DNA of 39,657 nt from Acidobacteriota bacterium (lineage in GTDB: Bacteria > Acidobacteriota > Blastocatellia > RBC074), in the NCBI GenBank assembly GCA_016789605.1, contig JAEUQO010000216.1, positions 1 through 39,657 of the forward strand, written 5' to 3'. Numbering within the stretch: the first letter of the stretch is position 1; the number at the start of each line of letters is the position of its first letter. This document shows, in pieces, positions 27,341 through 35,812 of this stretch. The notes below the pieces were generated by a model that saw only the letters and a program-made list of their open reading frames with translations, did not search any database and was not told the DNA's origin. Position numbers and translations under genes: made by a program.

Positions 27341-29173
27341 ATGAAAAAGACAATTTCCCGCTTCTATGGAATGCTTGGCTGTGTGCTGATGTTGACTGCA
27401 TTGGCGGCGCTCTGTGTGTCGCCCGCATTGGCGCAAGGCCAGCAACCGGCGCGTCCTTCGACCAAAGGCGCCGTGATCAAAGGCAAAGCCCCCGTCAGCA
27501 AAGACGTCCTCAAGGTCAAATTGCCCAAACCGTACGAAACCAAGCTGGCCAACGGCCTGCAAGTGCTCATTCTGGAAGATCACAAACTGCCGACGTTTTC
27601 GATGCAGATGGTCATCCTGAGCGGCGGCCTGGCCAACAGTGACGAGCAAGTCGGCACGGCGCAATACACCGCGACGATGTTGCGCGAAGGCACCAAAACA
27701 CGCGACAGCAAAAAAATCTCTGAGCAGGTTGATCAGCTTGGCGCATCGCTGACGGCCAATTCCGGGCTGGCGTCGTTGAGCAGCTCAGTATCAGCCTCTG
27801 GCTTGACCGACAACTTCGACCCGATCCTGGAGCTGTTCGCTGACGTGCTGCTCAATCCCAGCTTCCCGGCGGATGATTTCAACAAACTGAAACAGCGCAA
27901 CATCGCCACCATCCGGTTGCAACGCGCACAAGCCGGTTTTCTGGCGTTCGAGCGGTTCAACAAAGTGATGTATGGCAACCATCCCGGCGGACGGGCGGCG
28001 TTGTCGGCGGAACAGATCAATCGCATTACGCCTGACACGCTGAAGGCCTTTCACGCAACCTACTACAAACCCAACAACGCCATCTTTGCCATTGTGGGTG
28101 ACGTGAAACCGGCAGAAATCGTCGCCAAGCTGGAAAAGACCTTCGGAGCCTGGCAACGTGGCGATGTACCCGCGACAACGATCCCCAGCGTGCCGGATTT
28201 GGGACCGGCCAAAATCACGCTGATTGATCGCCCCGGTTCGGTGCAAACCAATTTGCTGGTCGGCGCGCAAACCATTACGCGCACTGACCCGGATTATTTC
28301 GCGCTGGAAATGATGAATCAGGTGATCGGCGGCGGCGCAAGCGCCCGCCTGTTCCTCAACCTGCGCGAAGACAAAGGCTACACCTATGGCGCGTATAGCA
28401 GCGTCAGCTCGTTCAAATATCGTGGCGTCTTTCAAGCCAACACCGAAGTCCGCACTGATGTAACCAAAGGCTCGATGGAAGAGTTGCGCAACGAGCTCAA
28501 GCGCATTCGCGAGGAAAAAGTTCCGGCAGAGGAATTTGAACGCGCACAACGCACCATCGTCGGCGGCTGGGCGTTGCAACTGGAATTTCCGCAATCTGTG
28601 TTGCAAAACGCGATCACGTCGAAAATCTACAATCTGCCTGCGGATTACTGGGATACCTATCCGCAAAAAATTGCAGCGGTCACACCTGACGACGTGCAGC
28701 GCGTGGCGCAGAAATATCTTGACCTCAACAAGCTGCAAATTGTCGCGGTCGGCGATGCCAAAAAGATTGCTGACGTGCTCAAAGAATTCGGCCCGGTCGA
28801 AGCCTTTGACGTCGAAGGCAAACCCTTGCGCGGTCCGGCGACGGCGGCAACCGGTGCGACAAACGCTGGCGCTGACATTGTCGGCACCTGGCAGCTCACC
28901 GCTGACACGCCCGATGGCGCGATGCAGTTAAAAGCCGTCATCAAGATGAATGGCACGGAACTGGGCGGCACGCTCGATACCCCGCTCGGCCTGGCGCAAA
29001 TCACGAACGGCGCGGTTAACGGCAATGACGTGAAGTTCCGCATCAAAGGCGACTTCGGCGGCCAGACCATCGTCGCCGACCTCACCGGCAAGCTCGACGG
29101 CGGTACGCTAAAAGGACAAATCAACGCTGACGGATTGCCCACCGTCAGTTTCACCGGAAAGAAGGAAAAATAA
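27341..29173 (+). CDS. Secreted M16-like subunit with degenerate zinc site and C-terminal beta domain
   Basis: This 610-residue partner of the preceding peptidase has a clear signal peptide (about 1-32, ending A-L-A-Q). The H-x-x-E-H position reads Q108-Y-T-A111-T112, so zinc cannot bind. The second half keeps the R342...Y349 pair in L-R-E-D-K-G-Y-T-Y-G, which in known M16B heterodimers helps the other subunit bind substrate. A region of about 99 residues (512-610) with alternating beta pattern, starting D-I-V-G-T-W, is an extra domain not normal for M16 and looks like a small beta-barrel or lipocalin-like fold. An in-frame upstream start (27242) would overlap the previous gene. ATG 27341 with GGAG at 27330-27333 and a signal peptide is preferred. 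Confidence 0.9.
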   Translation: MKKTISRFYGMLGCVLMLTALAALCVSPALAQGQQPARPSTKGAVIKGKAPVSKDVLKVKLPKPYETKLANGLQVLILEDHKLPTFSMQMVILSGGLANSDEQVGTAQYTATMLREGTKTRDSKKISEQVDQLGASLTANSGLASLSSSVSASGLTDNFDPILELFADVLLNPSFPADDFNKLKQRNIATIRLQRAQAGFLAFERFNKVMYGNHPGGRAALSAEQINRITPDTLKAFHATYYKPNNAIFAIVGDVKPAEIVAKLEKTFGAWQRGDVPATTIPSVPDLGPAKITLIDRPGSVQTNLLVGAQTITRTDPDYFALEMMNQVIGGGASARLFLNLREDKGYTYGAYSSVSSFKYRGVFQANTEVRTDVTKGSMEELRNELKRIREEKVPAEEFERAQRTIVGGWALQLEFPQSVLQNAITSKIYNLPADYWDTYPQKIAAVTPDDVQRVAQKYLDLNKLQIVAVGDAKKIADVLKEFGPVEAFDVEGKPLRGPATAATGATNAGADIVGTWQLTADTPDGAMQLKAVIKMNGTELGGTLDTPLGLAQITNGAVNGNDVKFRIKGDFGGQTIVADLTGKLDGGTLKGQINADGLPTVSFTGKKEK

Positions 29174-29179
29174 CTCGTG

Positions 29180-29224
29180 CTGGCGGTTCCGCTTTCAACC
29201 GCTGATTGAAAGTGGAACCGCCAG
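29180..29224 (+). repeat. Near-perfect 19-bp stem-loop between peptidase and mutase small-subunit genes
   Basis: CTGGCGGTTCCGCTTTCAA (29180-29198) pairs with TTGAAAGTGGAACCGCCAG (29206-29224) with a single G-U and a 7-nt loop. No T-run follows, so it is not a standard terminator. It fits an mRNA stability or processing hairpin, or a REP-like genomic repeat. Only one copy is in the window. Confidence 0.8.
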
Positions 29225-29239
29225 TCGGATGAAAGCGCT

Positions 29240-29644
29240 ATGTCTGAACAAAAAATCCGAGTTCTGTTAGCCAAACCTGGCTTGGACGGTCACGACCGCG
29301 GCGTCAAAGTTATCGCGCGCGCATTGCGCGATGCCGGGATGGAAGTCATTTACACGGGGTTGCGGCAAACGCCCGAACAAATCGTCAACGCCGCATTGCA
29401 GGAAGACGTAGATATTGTCGGGCTTTCGATTCTGTCAGGTGCGCACATGACGATTTTTCCGCGCGTGCTGGAATTGATGCGGGAAAAAGGCATGGACGAT
29501 GTGCTGCTGTTTGGCGGCGGCATCATTCCCGAAGACGACATTCCCAAACTAAAAGAAGCCGGCGTAGGCGCAATTTTCCTGCCAGGCACTTCGACAGAAG
29601 ACATCATCAAATACATTCGCGAAAACGTGAAACCACGTGACTGA
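29240..29644 (+). CDS. icmB: B12-binding small subunit of acyl-CoA mutase (IcmB type)
   Basis: This 134-residue flavodoxin-like domain binds the lower face of adenosylcobalamin. The motif D16-x-H18-x2-G21 (D-G-H-D-R-G) supplies the histidine that replaces dimethylbenzimidazole as cobalt ligand. The S-I-L-S-G and G-G-G-I-I-P loops hold the nucleotide tail. The length matches stand-alone IcmB and methylmalonyl-CoA mutase B12 domains. It is separated from its presumed large subunit by the M16 pair, but no other large subunit is in view. Its stop overlaps the next gene by 8 bp, which indicates co-translation. Confidence 0.9.
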   Translation: MSEQKIRVLLAKPGLDGHDRGVKVIARALRDAGMEVIYTGLRQTPEQIVNAALQEDVDIVGLSILSGAHMTIFPRVLELMREKGMDDVLLFGGGIIPEDDIPKLKEAGVGAIFLPGTSTEDIIKYIRENVKPRD

Positions 29645-30290
29645 CGGCACTTCCCAACCTCTCATTCTGACCGAACACGGGACGTACGCGATCATCACGC
29701 TCAATCGCCCCGCGCAGCTCAATTGCCTGACACAAACGATGATGGAAGCTCTGGCCGACGCATTGGCGTATGTGCGCGAAAAACCAGAGCTGCGCAGCTT
29801 GATTGTTACAGGAGCAGGCGGGGCGTTTTCTTCTGGCGCGGATCTCGGCGAAGTTGCCGCCTTAAAGCCTGCGCAAGCCGCCGAATTTTCCCGACGCGGC
29901 CAGACATTGCTGAGCGCCATCAGCGAATCTGTTCCCGTCTCTATCGCCGCCATTGATGGAGTTTGCATGGGCGGCGGGTTGGACCTGGCGCTCAGTTGCG
30001 ATTTGCGTTACGGCACGCCGCGCTCGTCATTTGCCCATCCGGGAGCCAAGCGCGGACTGATCACCGGTTGGGGCGGCACCCAACGGCTGCCCCGGCTGAT
30101 CGGCCTGGACGCCGCCCGGCGCATGTTTTTGACCGGTGAGCGCATTGATGCACACGAAGCGCAACAACTGGGCCTGCTCAATCGTATCTGCGATGACGCT
30201 CTGGGATATGCTTGCCAGTTGGCAGAACGGTGGGGACAACAATTCACCGGCCAACAAATGCGCGACTTCAAAGTGCAATTCCAGACTTGA
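29637..30290 (+). CDS. Crotonase-superfamily protein with non-canonical active site
   Basis: The 217-residue enoyl-CoA hydratase/isomerase-fold protein starts at GTG 29637 inside the mutase small-subunit gene. It has the CoA/oxyanion segments A-F-S-S-G-A-D-L (63-70) and [10 protein letters not shown] (109-118), then G-W-G-G-T-Q-R-L (144-151). The two catalytic glutamates of hydratases (E144 and E164 in rat crotonase) are D116 and G136 here. It is about 40 residues shorter than usual at the C-terminus. A plain enoyl-CoA hydratase is therefore doubtful; an isomerase, decarboxylase, hydrolase or other acyl-CoA function is possible. The overlap with icmB suggests work on the same CoA ester pool. 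Confidence 0.85.
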   Translation: MTDGTSQPLILTEHGTYAIITLNRPAQLNCLTQTMMEALADALAYVREKPELRSLIVTGAGGAFSSGADLGEVAALKPAQAAEFSRRGQTLLSAISESVPVSIAAIDGVCMGGGLDLALSCDLRYGTPRSSFAHPGAKRGLITGWGGTQRLPRLIGLDAARRMFLTGERIDAHEAQQLGLLNRICDDALGYACQLAERWGQQFTGQQMRDFKVQFQT

Positions 30291-30301
30291 GTGACGTTCT
30301 T

Positions 30302-30330
30302 TTGTTGGTTCAAACTGCCGGTGTTAGACT
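30302..30330 (+). promoter_or_regulatory. Candidate promoter of the kinase gene
   Basis: TTGTTG (30302-30307), a 17-bp spacer and TAGACT (30325-30330) lie 40 bp before the kinase ATG. Each hexamer matches consensus at four of six positions. Confidence 0.4.
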
Positions 30331-30369
30331 GCCCGGGCGACGCGTAATTACAACTGAAATAGACACTTT

Positions 30370-32853
30370 ATGCCTATTACCATCGGATCTCGGTTCGATC
30401 GTTACGAGATTCTTGCCCCGCTCGGCGCGGGCGGGATGGGCGAAGTGTATCTGGCGCTCGACACACGGCTGGAACGCAAAGTCGCGCTGAAACTGTTGCT
30501 CACGGATTTCACCCAGGACCAGCATCGCCTGTTGCGCTTTGAACAAGAGGCCAAAACCGCCAGCGCGTTGAGCCATCCCAACATCATCACCATCCACGAA
30601 ATTGGCGAATGCGAGGCCAAACGGTTTATCACTACGGAATATGTGGATGGCCGAACCGTACGTCAGATGCTCAGTGGTGGGCGGTTGACAGTGTCAACGA
30701 CGCTGGAAGTCGGCATACAGATCGCGTCGGCGTTGGCGTCGGCCCACGACGCAGGCATCATCCATCGTGACATCAAACCCGAAAACGTGATGGTGCGGCA
30801 CGACAGCATTGTCAAAGTATTGGATTTTGGTCTGGCAAAACTGACCGAACGCACAGCGACAACCAGCGGCTCTGAGTCTCCGACATTGGCGCGGCTGGAT
30901 ACCGATCCCGGCACGGTGATGGGAACGGCGACCTATATGTCGCCGGAACAGGCGCGCGGACTGCGCGTGGATGCCCGTTCGGATATTTTCAGCCTGGGCG
31001 TCGTACTGTACGAAATGACCGCAGGTCGGCCTCCCTTCAACGGACAGACGCCGCTGGATGTCATGACCGAGTTGCTCAGCCGCGAGCCGCAACCACTGAA
31101 CCTGTTTGCGCCCGCAGTGCCACAGGAATTTCAACGCATCATCAACAAAGCGCTGCGCAAAGACCGCGACGAACGCTATCAAACCATCAAAGACCTGTTG
31201 CTGGATTTGAAAAGCCTCAAGCGTGAACTGGAAGTCACTTCGACCTTGCCGCATTCGATCAATTCCAGCGCCAGCAGCGGCGCCAAACCGGTGGCGAGTT
31301 ATGACACGGCAGTCATCCAGTCCGGTTCTTCGCCCAATCTGGCCGAAACCGAAGCGCTCAAAGGCCAAACGACTTCCAGCGCGGAATACATCGTTACGCA
31401 AATCCAATTGCATAAACGCCGCATCGGCTGGGTGCTGCTCGTGCTCGTCTTGTTGGCGGCGTCTGGCTTCTATTACCTCAAACTGCGCGAAGACGTGATT
31501 GATTCCATCGCGGTGTTGCCGTTGCTGGTGACCAATACAGACGCCGACACGCAACTACTCAGCGACACGTTGACCGACAGCATCATCAACCATTTGTCGC
31601 AATTGCGGAATCTGACGGTCAGGTCACGCGGCGCCGTGTTGCGTTACCGAGGTCAGGAAGTAGACGCCAAACAGATTTCGCGCGAGTTGGATGTGCACGC
31701 CGTGCTGAGCGGACGCATCGTGCAACGCGGCGAAAACCTGTCTGTCAGCATTGCGCTGGTTGACGCACGCGACGACCGCCACCTGTGGGGTGAACAATAC
31801 AATCGCAAAATCGCCGATTTGTTGTTGATGCAACAAGAAATCGCGCACGACGTTTCTGAAAAATTGCGGCTCACGCTCAGCGGCGAAGAGCAACGCCGCA
31901 TAGACGCGCATCAGCTTTCGTTAAAAGGGCGCAACGCCTGGAACAAACGCACGGCAGAAAGCATTCAGGAAGGCCTGAAGTTTTTTGAACAGGCCATTCA
32001 GGCTGACCCAAGCTATGCGCCTGCGTATGCGGGCTTGGCTGATTGTTACAACATGCTGGTCAATTACAGCGTGTTGCCCGGCAAAGAGACGTTTCCCAAA
32101 GCCAAAGCCGCCGCCGAAAAAGCGCTGTCACTGGATGAGAACCTGGCCGAAGCGCACGCGGCGCTGGCGTTCATTTATTTTCAGTGGGAATGGAACTGGC
32201 TCGAAGCCGAACGCGGTTTCAAACGAGCGATCGAGTTGAAACCGAACTATGCGCACGCGCATCAGTGGTATTCCAGTTTGTTGGCCGTCACCGGACGCAC
32301 GGATGAAGCACTGGCCACCGTCAAACGTGCTCAGGAACTGGACCCGTTTTCGCTGATCGTGATCTCGCATTTGAGCTGGATCAACTATCTGGCGCATCGC
32401 GATGACGATACCGTCAAACAGGCGCTGCAAACGCTCAAGCTCGATCCTAATTTCTTCCCTGCACATCGTTACCAGGCGCTGGCACAATTGCAGCAAGGCA
32501 AATACCCGGAAGCCATCGCCGAATTCCAAAAAGCCTTTGCGCTTTCGCGCGGCAGCGTCCTGGTCAAAGCCGAGTTGGGCCACGCATATGCAGTCGCCGG
32601 AAAACGCAATGAAGCATTGCAAGTTTTGTCTGAGTTGCAACAACTGGCTGGTCAACGACACGTTTCAGCTTTCCATCTGGCATTGATTCACACCGGCCTG
32701 GGTGAAAAAGACCGCGCCATTGAGTTGCTCAACCAGGCATTCCAGGAACGTTCTGAACGCATGGTGTGGCTGCGGGTAGACCCGCGCTTCGATAAATTGC
32801 GCAAAGAAGTGCGCTTCATGGATTTGCTGCAACGCCTTGGCTTGATGTTTTAA
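30370..32853 (+). CDS. Transmembrane Ser/Thr protein kinase with TolB-like and TPR regions
   Basis: This 827-residue receptor-like kinase starts with a PknB-type domain (about 11-280): glycine loop G-A-G-G-M-G-E-V (19-26), ATP lysine K41, catalytic H-R-D-I-K-P-E-N (132-139) and D-F-G (152-154). A low-complexity linker leads to one membrane helix (about 352-370). Beyond it is a TolB N-terminal/CsgG-like domain (about 376-500, starting D-S-I-A-V-L-P-L). At least six tetratricopeptide-like units (about 520-827) fill the C-terminus. The kinase is therefore cytosolic and the TolB/TPR part periplasmic. This layout is frequent in Acidobacteriota. Target and ligand are unknown. The gene probably has its own promoter; no Shine-Dalgarno is seen. 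Confidence 0.93.
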   Translation: MPITIGSRFDRYEILAPLGAGGMGEVYLALDTRLERKVALKLLLTDFTQDQHRLLRFEQEAKTASALSHPNIITIHEIGECEAKRFITTEYVDGRTVRQMLSGGRLTVSTTLEVGIQIASALASAHDAGIIHRDIKPENVMVRHDSIVKVLDFGLAKLTERTATTSGSESPTLARLDTDPGTVMGTATYMSPEQARGLRVDARSDIFSLGVVLYEMTAGRPPFNGQTPLDVMTELLSREPQPLNLFAPAVPQEFQRIINKALRKDRDERYQTIKDLLLDLKSLKRELEVTSTLPHSINSSASSGAKPVASYDTAVIQSGSSPNLAETEALKGQTTSSAEYIVTQIQLHKRRIGWVLLVLVLLAASGFYYLKLREDVIDSIAVLPLLVTNTDADTQLLSDTLTDSIINHLSQLRNLTVRSRGAVLRYRGQEVDAKQISRELDVHAVLSGRIVQRGENLSVSIALVDARDDRHLWGEQYNRKIADLLLMQQEIAHDVSEKLRLTLSGEEQRRIDAHQLSLKGRNAWNKRTAESIQEGLKFFEQAIQADPSYAPAYAGLADCYNMLVNYSVLPGKETFPKAKAAAEKALSLDENLAEAHAALAFIYFQWEWNWLEAERGFKRAIELKPNYAHAHQWYSSLLAVTGRTDEALATVKRAQELDPFSLIVISHLSWINYLAHRDDDTVKQALQTLKLDPNFFPAHRYQALAQLQQGKYPEAIAEFQKAFALSRGSVLVKAELGHAYAVAGKRNEALQVLSELQQLAGQRHVSAFHLALIHTGLGEKDRAIELLNQAFQERSERMVWLRVDPRFDKLRKEVRFMDLLQRLGLMF

Positions 32854-32901
32854 TCTGTTCGTGCTGCCAACTGGTTTCATGCCAGCGCTTCTCTTCCTCT
32901 T

Positions 32902-33702
32902 ATGCCGGTTCTTGCCACACAGCATTTGCCACGCTTGTTTGCCGGTTTCCGCCGTCTGGCAACAGAAGTGCGCGACGCTGCGGTGGCAACGCTCTATCCC
33001 CAAAGCTGTCTGGTTTGTGCGGCGCAAATCGAATCGTGGCGCGATGGCGTGGCCTGTCACGTCTGTTGGACTGACAGCGAAACGCTGGCGGCAGAAAGTT
33101 TCCGTTGCGCCAAATGCGGTTTGCCGTTGTCTGCTTTGGCGAGCTATCTGGAACCGGCGGAGCGTCTGTGCGGGCGTTGTGAAAACCTGGCGTTCAATGT
33201 GGCGCGCGCTTGCGGCATTTATGAAGGTGCGTGGCGCGAGACCATCTTGTGGCAAAAACGACATGCGCACGTATGCCCACGCGCCAGACAACAGCTACGG
33301 CAAACATTCGAGCGGCATGCAGAACTGCACCACAGCGACGTCATTGTGCCAGTTCCCTTGCACGCCTCACGCCTGTCTGAACGCACATTCAATCAAGCAG
33401 AAATCATTGCGCAAGCCCTGGCGTCAGCCACAGGGTTGCCCGTCAACACCGCAAGTCTGGTACGCGCCAAACAAACAGAACGCCATCGCGCAGGTCTGGG
33501 CGCGCGCGAACGCGCACGCTCGCTCGCAGGCGCCTTTCGCGTGCGCGCGCCACGCCTGTTGGAAAACCGCGCCGTGCTTTTGGTAGATGACGTTCTGACT
33601 ACCGGCAGTACGGCACACGAACTGGCGCAAACCTTGCTCAAAGGCGGCGCACGCAGTGTCGCCGTCCTGACACTGGCGCGTGCGCGAACGCATTTTATCT
33701 AA
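32902..33702 (+). CDS. comF: ComF-family phosphoribosyltransferase-like protein
   Basis: The 266-residue product has an N-terminal zinc-finger region with four C-x2-C pairs (C36/C39, C52/C55, C69/C72, C90/C93). A type I phosphoribosyltransferase domain follows, with the PRPP loop V-D-D-V-L-T-T-G-S (228-236). The segment V-I-V-P-V-P-L-H (147-154) before R-L-S-E-R-T-F-N-Q-A is typical of ComF/GntX. ComF is needed for DNA uptake in naturally competent bacteria, and GntX-type members have other roles, so competence is only a possibility here. It follows the kinase by 48 bp. Confidence 0.92.
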   Translation: MPVLATQHLPRLFAGFRRLATEVRDAAVATLYPQSCLVCAAQIESWRDGVACHVCWTDSETLAAESFRCAKCGLPLSALASYLEPAERLCGRCENLAFNVARACGIYEGAWRETILWQKRHAHVCPRARQQLRQTFERHAELHHSDVIVPVPLHASRLSERTFNQAEIIAQALASATGLPVNTASLVRAKQTERHRAGLGARERARSLAGAFRVRAPRLLENRAVLLVDDVLTTGSTAHELAQTLLKGGARSVAVLTLARARTHFI

Positions 33703-33747
33703 TGGCCGAACAGGCAGTTGGCCCGCAACAAATCTCACGAAGCATTC

Positions 33748-33776
33748 TTGACGGATAGGGGTTGATTGGCTAAGAT
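33748..33776 (+). promoter_or_regulatory. Promoter of tRNA-Ala
   Basis: TTGACG (33748-33753), an exact 17-bp spacer and TAAGAT (33771-33776) form a strong sigma-70-like promoter about 57 bp before the tRNA. A short hairpin, GCCCT/AGGGC (33783-33797), lies in the expected 5' leader. Confidence 0.7.
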
Positions 33777-33833
33777 GGCCGCGCCCTTGAACAGGGCACG
33801 TTCTCGACCATTAGGATATTTACCGTTGAATAT

Positions 33834-33907
33834 GGGGCTATAGCTCAGCTTGGAAGAGCGCTGCAATGGCATTGCAGAGGTCGTCGGTTCGAGCCCGACT
33901 AGCTCCA
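33834..33907 (+). tRNA. tRNA-Ala (anticodon GGC)
   Basis: The 74 nt fold into a full cloverleaf: 7-bp acceptor stem, GCTC/GAGC D-stem, CTGCA/TGCAG anticodon stem with loop ATGGCAT, 5-nt variable loop, and GTCGG/CCGAC T-stem with loop TTCGAGC. The anticodon is GGC. The acceptor carries the G3-U70 wobble pair that identifies alanine tRNAs, and the discriminator is A. The CCA end is not encoded, since the sequence after A73 is CTT. Confidence 0.97.
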
Positions 33908-33972
33908 CTTCTTACCTACTTCTAAAATCCACAAAATCCTAACTTTTATCTTGGTGGCGCAGGTGTGTCTTG

Positions 33973-35106
33973 TCACTGCCCGATTTTGAAATACGGGTTG
34001 TAGATGTAGGCCGTCGCAAAATCCTGTCCTAAATTGAAATGCCGCGCCACAACCGCAGCCGGATCAAAAAACCATTCTCCCAGAGGACGATCCTTTTCCG
34101 AGCTATCAAACCACCCCCAAGGTGGACGCGCCTTGTTTTTGAATCCGACCGTGCCGCGAAATGCCGACCCGAGCGCGCCAAGTTTCAATTCGGTTTTGGC
34201 GGATGACTTGTCTGCCTGCAGGACAAAAAACGCTCGCGTTTGGTAATCCTGGGTTTCACCATAAGTTTCGTTTTCGCTTCCCTGCGCGCGCGCCCACAGC
34301 GTGCCATAAACCGCCTGCAAGTCATAACCGATAAATTTGCCGGTGATCTTGTCGTGATCTTCTGCTTGTCCGGTGTAACGATAAACCAACACGCCATTGA
34401 CCGCGTTTTTCAATTGTTGGCGGTCTCCCGTATAGCGCGATGGCCCATGCCCTTTTGGCTCGACAAAAATCAGCGGGCGTTCGCCGTCCATTTCGATTGC
34501 TTCGCAAACGTCTTTCTGCCCCGCGCCCGGACAGTATTTCAGATAGCGGTTATGCGCCATTGTTTCGACAAACTGAACCGTTAGCTCCTTGCCGTTTTTG
34601 GCAAGGACAACCAGACAGCCTTCCAGATCGTTTTCGTGCGAAAGCGCCACGTCATCGGCCAACCCGCCGGTCGGGTCCTTGCCCAAACGGCGCAGCCCTT
34701 CGCCCATCAACGTTTCGAGCACGGCGGATTTCACCAACCCGCCTTTGTAATCGCGCGGGTGAAACAGCGCATAGTGAATGAAGTAATGGGTGGTCGTTTC
34801 GGTCAACGAATAATAGAGATAGGCTCGCAACGGAAACGCGCGATTGTCCAAATTCCACCAGTTGTTATCGCCCTTCCAATCGCCGTCGAAATCAAAATTG
34901 GTGATGTAATCCGAACGCGGGCTTTCTCCCAGTCCTTGATAAAAGATGGGCGCAAAACGTCCGGCGATTTGTTTGTGTGCGGGATTAGACGGTTGACTGA
35001 CAGGGGTTGGCGTTCCCGTGCGCGTGACTTCGCGCGGTCTGGTTTGACTGTCTTGCATCTCCCAAACAGCGATGACGACCAAAGCAAGCCACAAGGTAAT
35101 GCGCAT
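33973..35106 (-). CDS. Unrecognised secreted protein, 377 residues
   Basis: No family is recognised with confidence. The N-terminus has a short signal-like helix (about 3-16), followed by a Pro/Thr-rich stretch and then a globular domain. It contains Y-F-I-H-Y-A-L-F-H-P-R-D-Y (about 108-120), H-E-N-D-L-E-G (156-162) and a tryptophan-rich acidic segment, D-W-K-G-D-N-N-W-W (76-84). The aromatic-His-Pro-Asp block followed by H-E-x-D-L-E recalls Vps62-like secreted proteins, but this is weak. Two Cys in C-P-G-A-G-Q-K-D-V-C may form a disulfide. ATG 35106 has AGGGGA just upstream. It is convergent with the tRNA and divergent from the peroxiredoxin. Confidence 0.75.
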   Translation of the reverse strand: MRITLWLALVVIAVWEMQDSQTRPREVTRTGTPTPVSQPSNPAHKQIAGRFAPIFYQGLGESPRSDYITNFDFDGDWKGDNNWWNLDNRAFPLRAYLYYSLTETTTHYFIHYALFHPRDYKGGLVKSAVLETLMGEGLRRLGKDPTGGLADDVALSHENDLEGCLVVLAKNGKELTVQFVETMAHNRYLKYCPGAGQKDVCEAIEMDGERPLIFVEPKGHGPSRYTGDRQQLKNAVNGVLVYRYTGQAEDHDKITGKFIGYDLQAVYGTLWARAQGSENETYGETQDYQTRAFFVLQADKSSAKTELKLGALGSAFRGTVGFKNKARPPWGWFDSSEKDRPLGEWFFDPAAVVARHFNLGQDFATAYIYNPYFKIGQ

Positions 35107-35144
35107 AGTCCCCTCTCTTTACGATTGGTGTAAAACAACACTAC

Positions 35145-35219
35145 GCGGCATTCTTACTGAGCGTCACGGTCGCGGCAATGCCTGCTGGTAAATTCGGCAA
35201 CGCTATTGCAGAATGCCGC
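35145..35219. repeat. 10-bp inverted repeat in the divergent intergenic region
   Basis: GCGGCATTCT (35145-35154) and AGAATGCCGC (35210-35219) are perfect inverted copies 55 bp apart. They lie between the unrecognised secreted protein and the peroxiredoxin gene. This could be a regulatory structure or a decayed repeat. Confidence 0.5.
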
Positions 35220-35303
35220 TTTGATTTATGCATTGAAGAAACAGCCCCGGCAATCATGGGGTGACCGATCAATCGTTTGTGTTCACCGACCGTTGAGGAT
35301 GTT

Positions 35304-35771
35304 ATGACCGCCAACACCGGACCGCAAATCGGCCAGCTAGCGCCAGAGATTGATTTGCCAGATGCAGCAGGAAATCGCTGGACCCTGAGCAACTTTCGCG
35401 GCCAGCCGGTCGTTCTGCTTTTTTACCCGGCGGATGAAACGCCCGTGTGTACCAAACAACTTTGCAGCGTGCGCGACAACTGGGAACGTTATCAGGCAGC
35501 AGGCGCGGAAGTCGTCGGCATCAATACCGATTCAGTAGAAAAACATCGCGCGTTTGCAGAGCATCACGATTTGCCGCTGCGCCTGTTGTCAGACGCCGCC
35601 GGCCAGGTGGTGCGCGCCTACGACATGAAAAACCTGCTGGGTACGCGGCGTGGCGTGATCGTGATTGATCAAGCCGGGTATGTGCGCTTTCGCAAAGTCG
35701 TGCTGCCGATTTTCCGCCCCAGCGACGACGAGGTGCTCGACGCCATACAAGCGCTGCAAAGCACATCCTAG
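35304..35771 (+). CDS. bcp: Peroxiredoxin, PrxQ/BCP subfamily
   Basis: This thiol peroxidase reduces H2O2 and organic hydroperoxides. The 155-residue protein has a thioredoxin fold. The peroxidatic C49 lies in P-V-C-T-K-Q-L-C and the resolving C54 five residues later, the PrxQ/BCP hallmark. R-R-G-V-I-V-I-D follows near 115-122. ATG 35304 with GAGG at 35295-35298 is chosen over an in-frame TTG at 35277 that has no ribosome-binding site. The gene precedes the GAF phosphatase by 41 bp, so the two may be co-transcribed. Confidence 0.93.
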   Translation: MTANTGPQIGQLAPEIDLPDAAGNRWTLSNFRGQPVVLLFYPADETPVCTKQLCSVRDNWERYQAAGAEVVGINTDSVEKHRAFAEHHDLPLRLLSDAAGQVVRAYDMKNLLGTRRGVIVIDQAGYVRFRKVVLPIFRPSDDEVLDAIQALQSTS

Positions 35772-35812
35772 GGCGCCAGACGTTCGCCTGACAAAGAACC
35801 CTTTTCACATTT

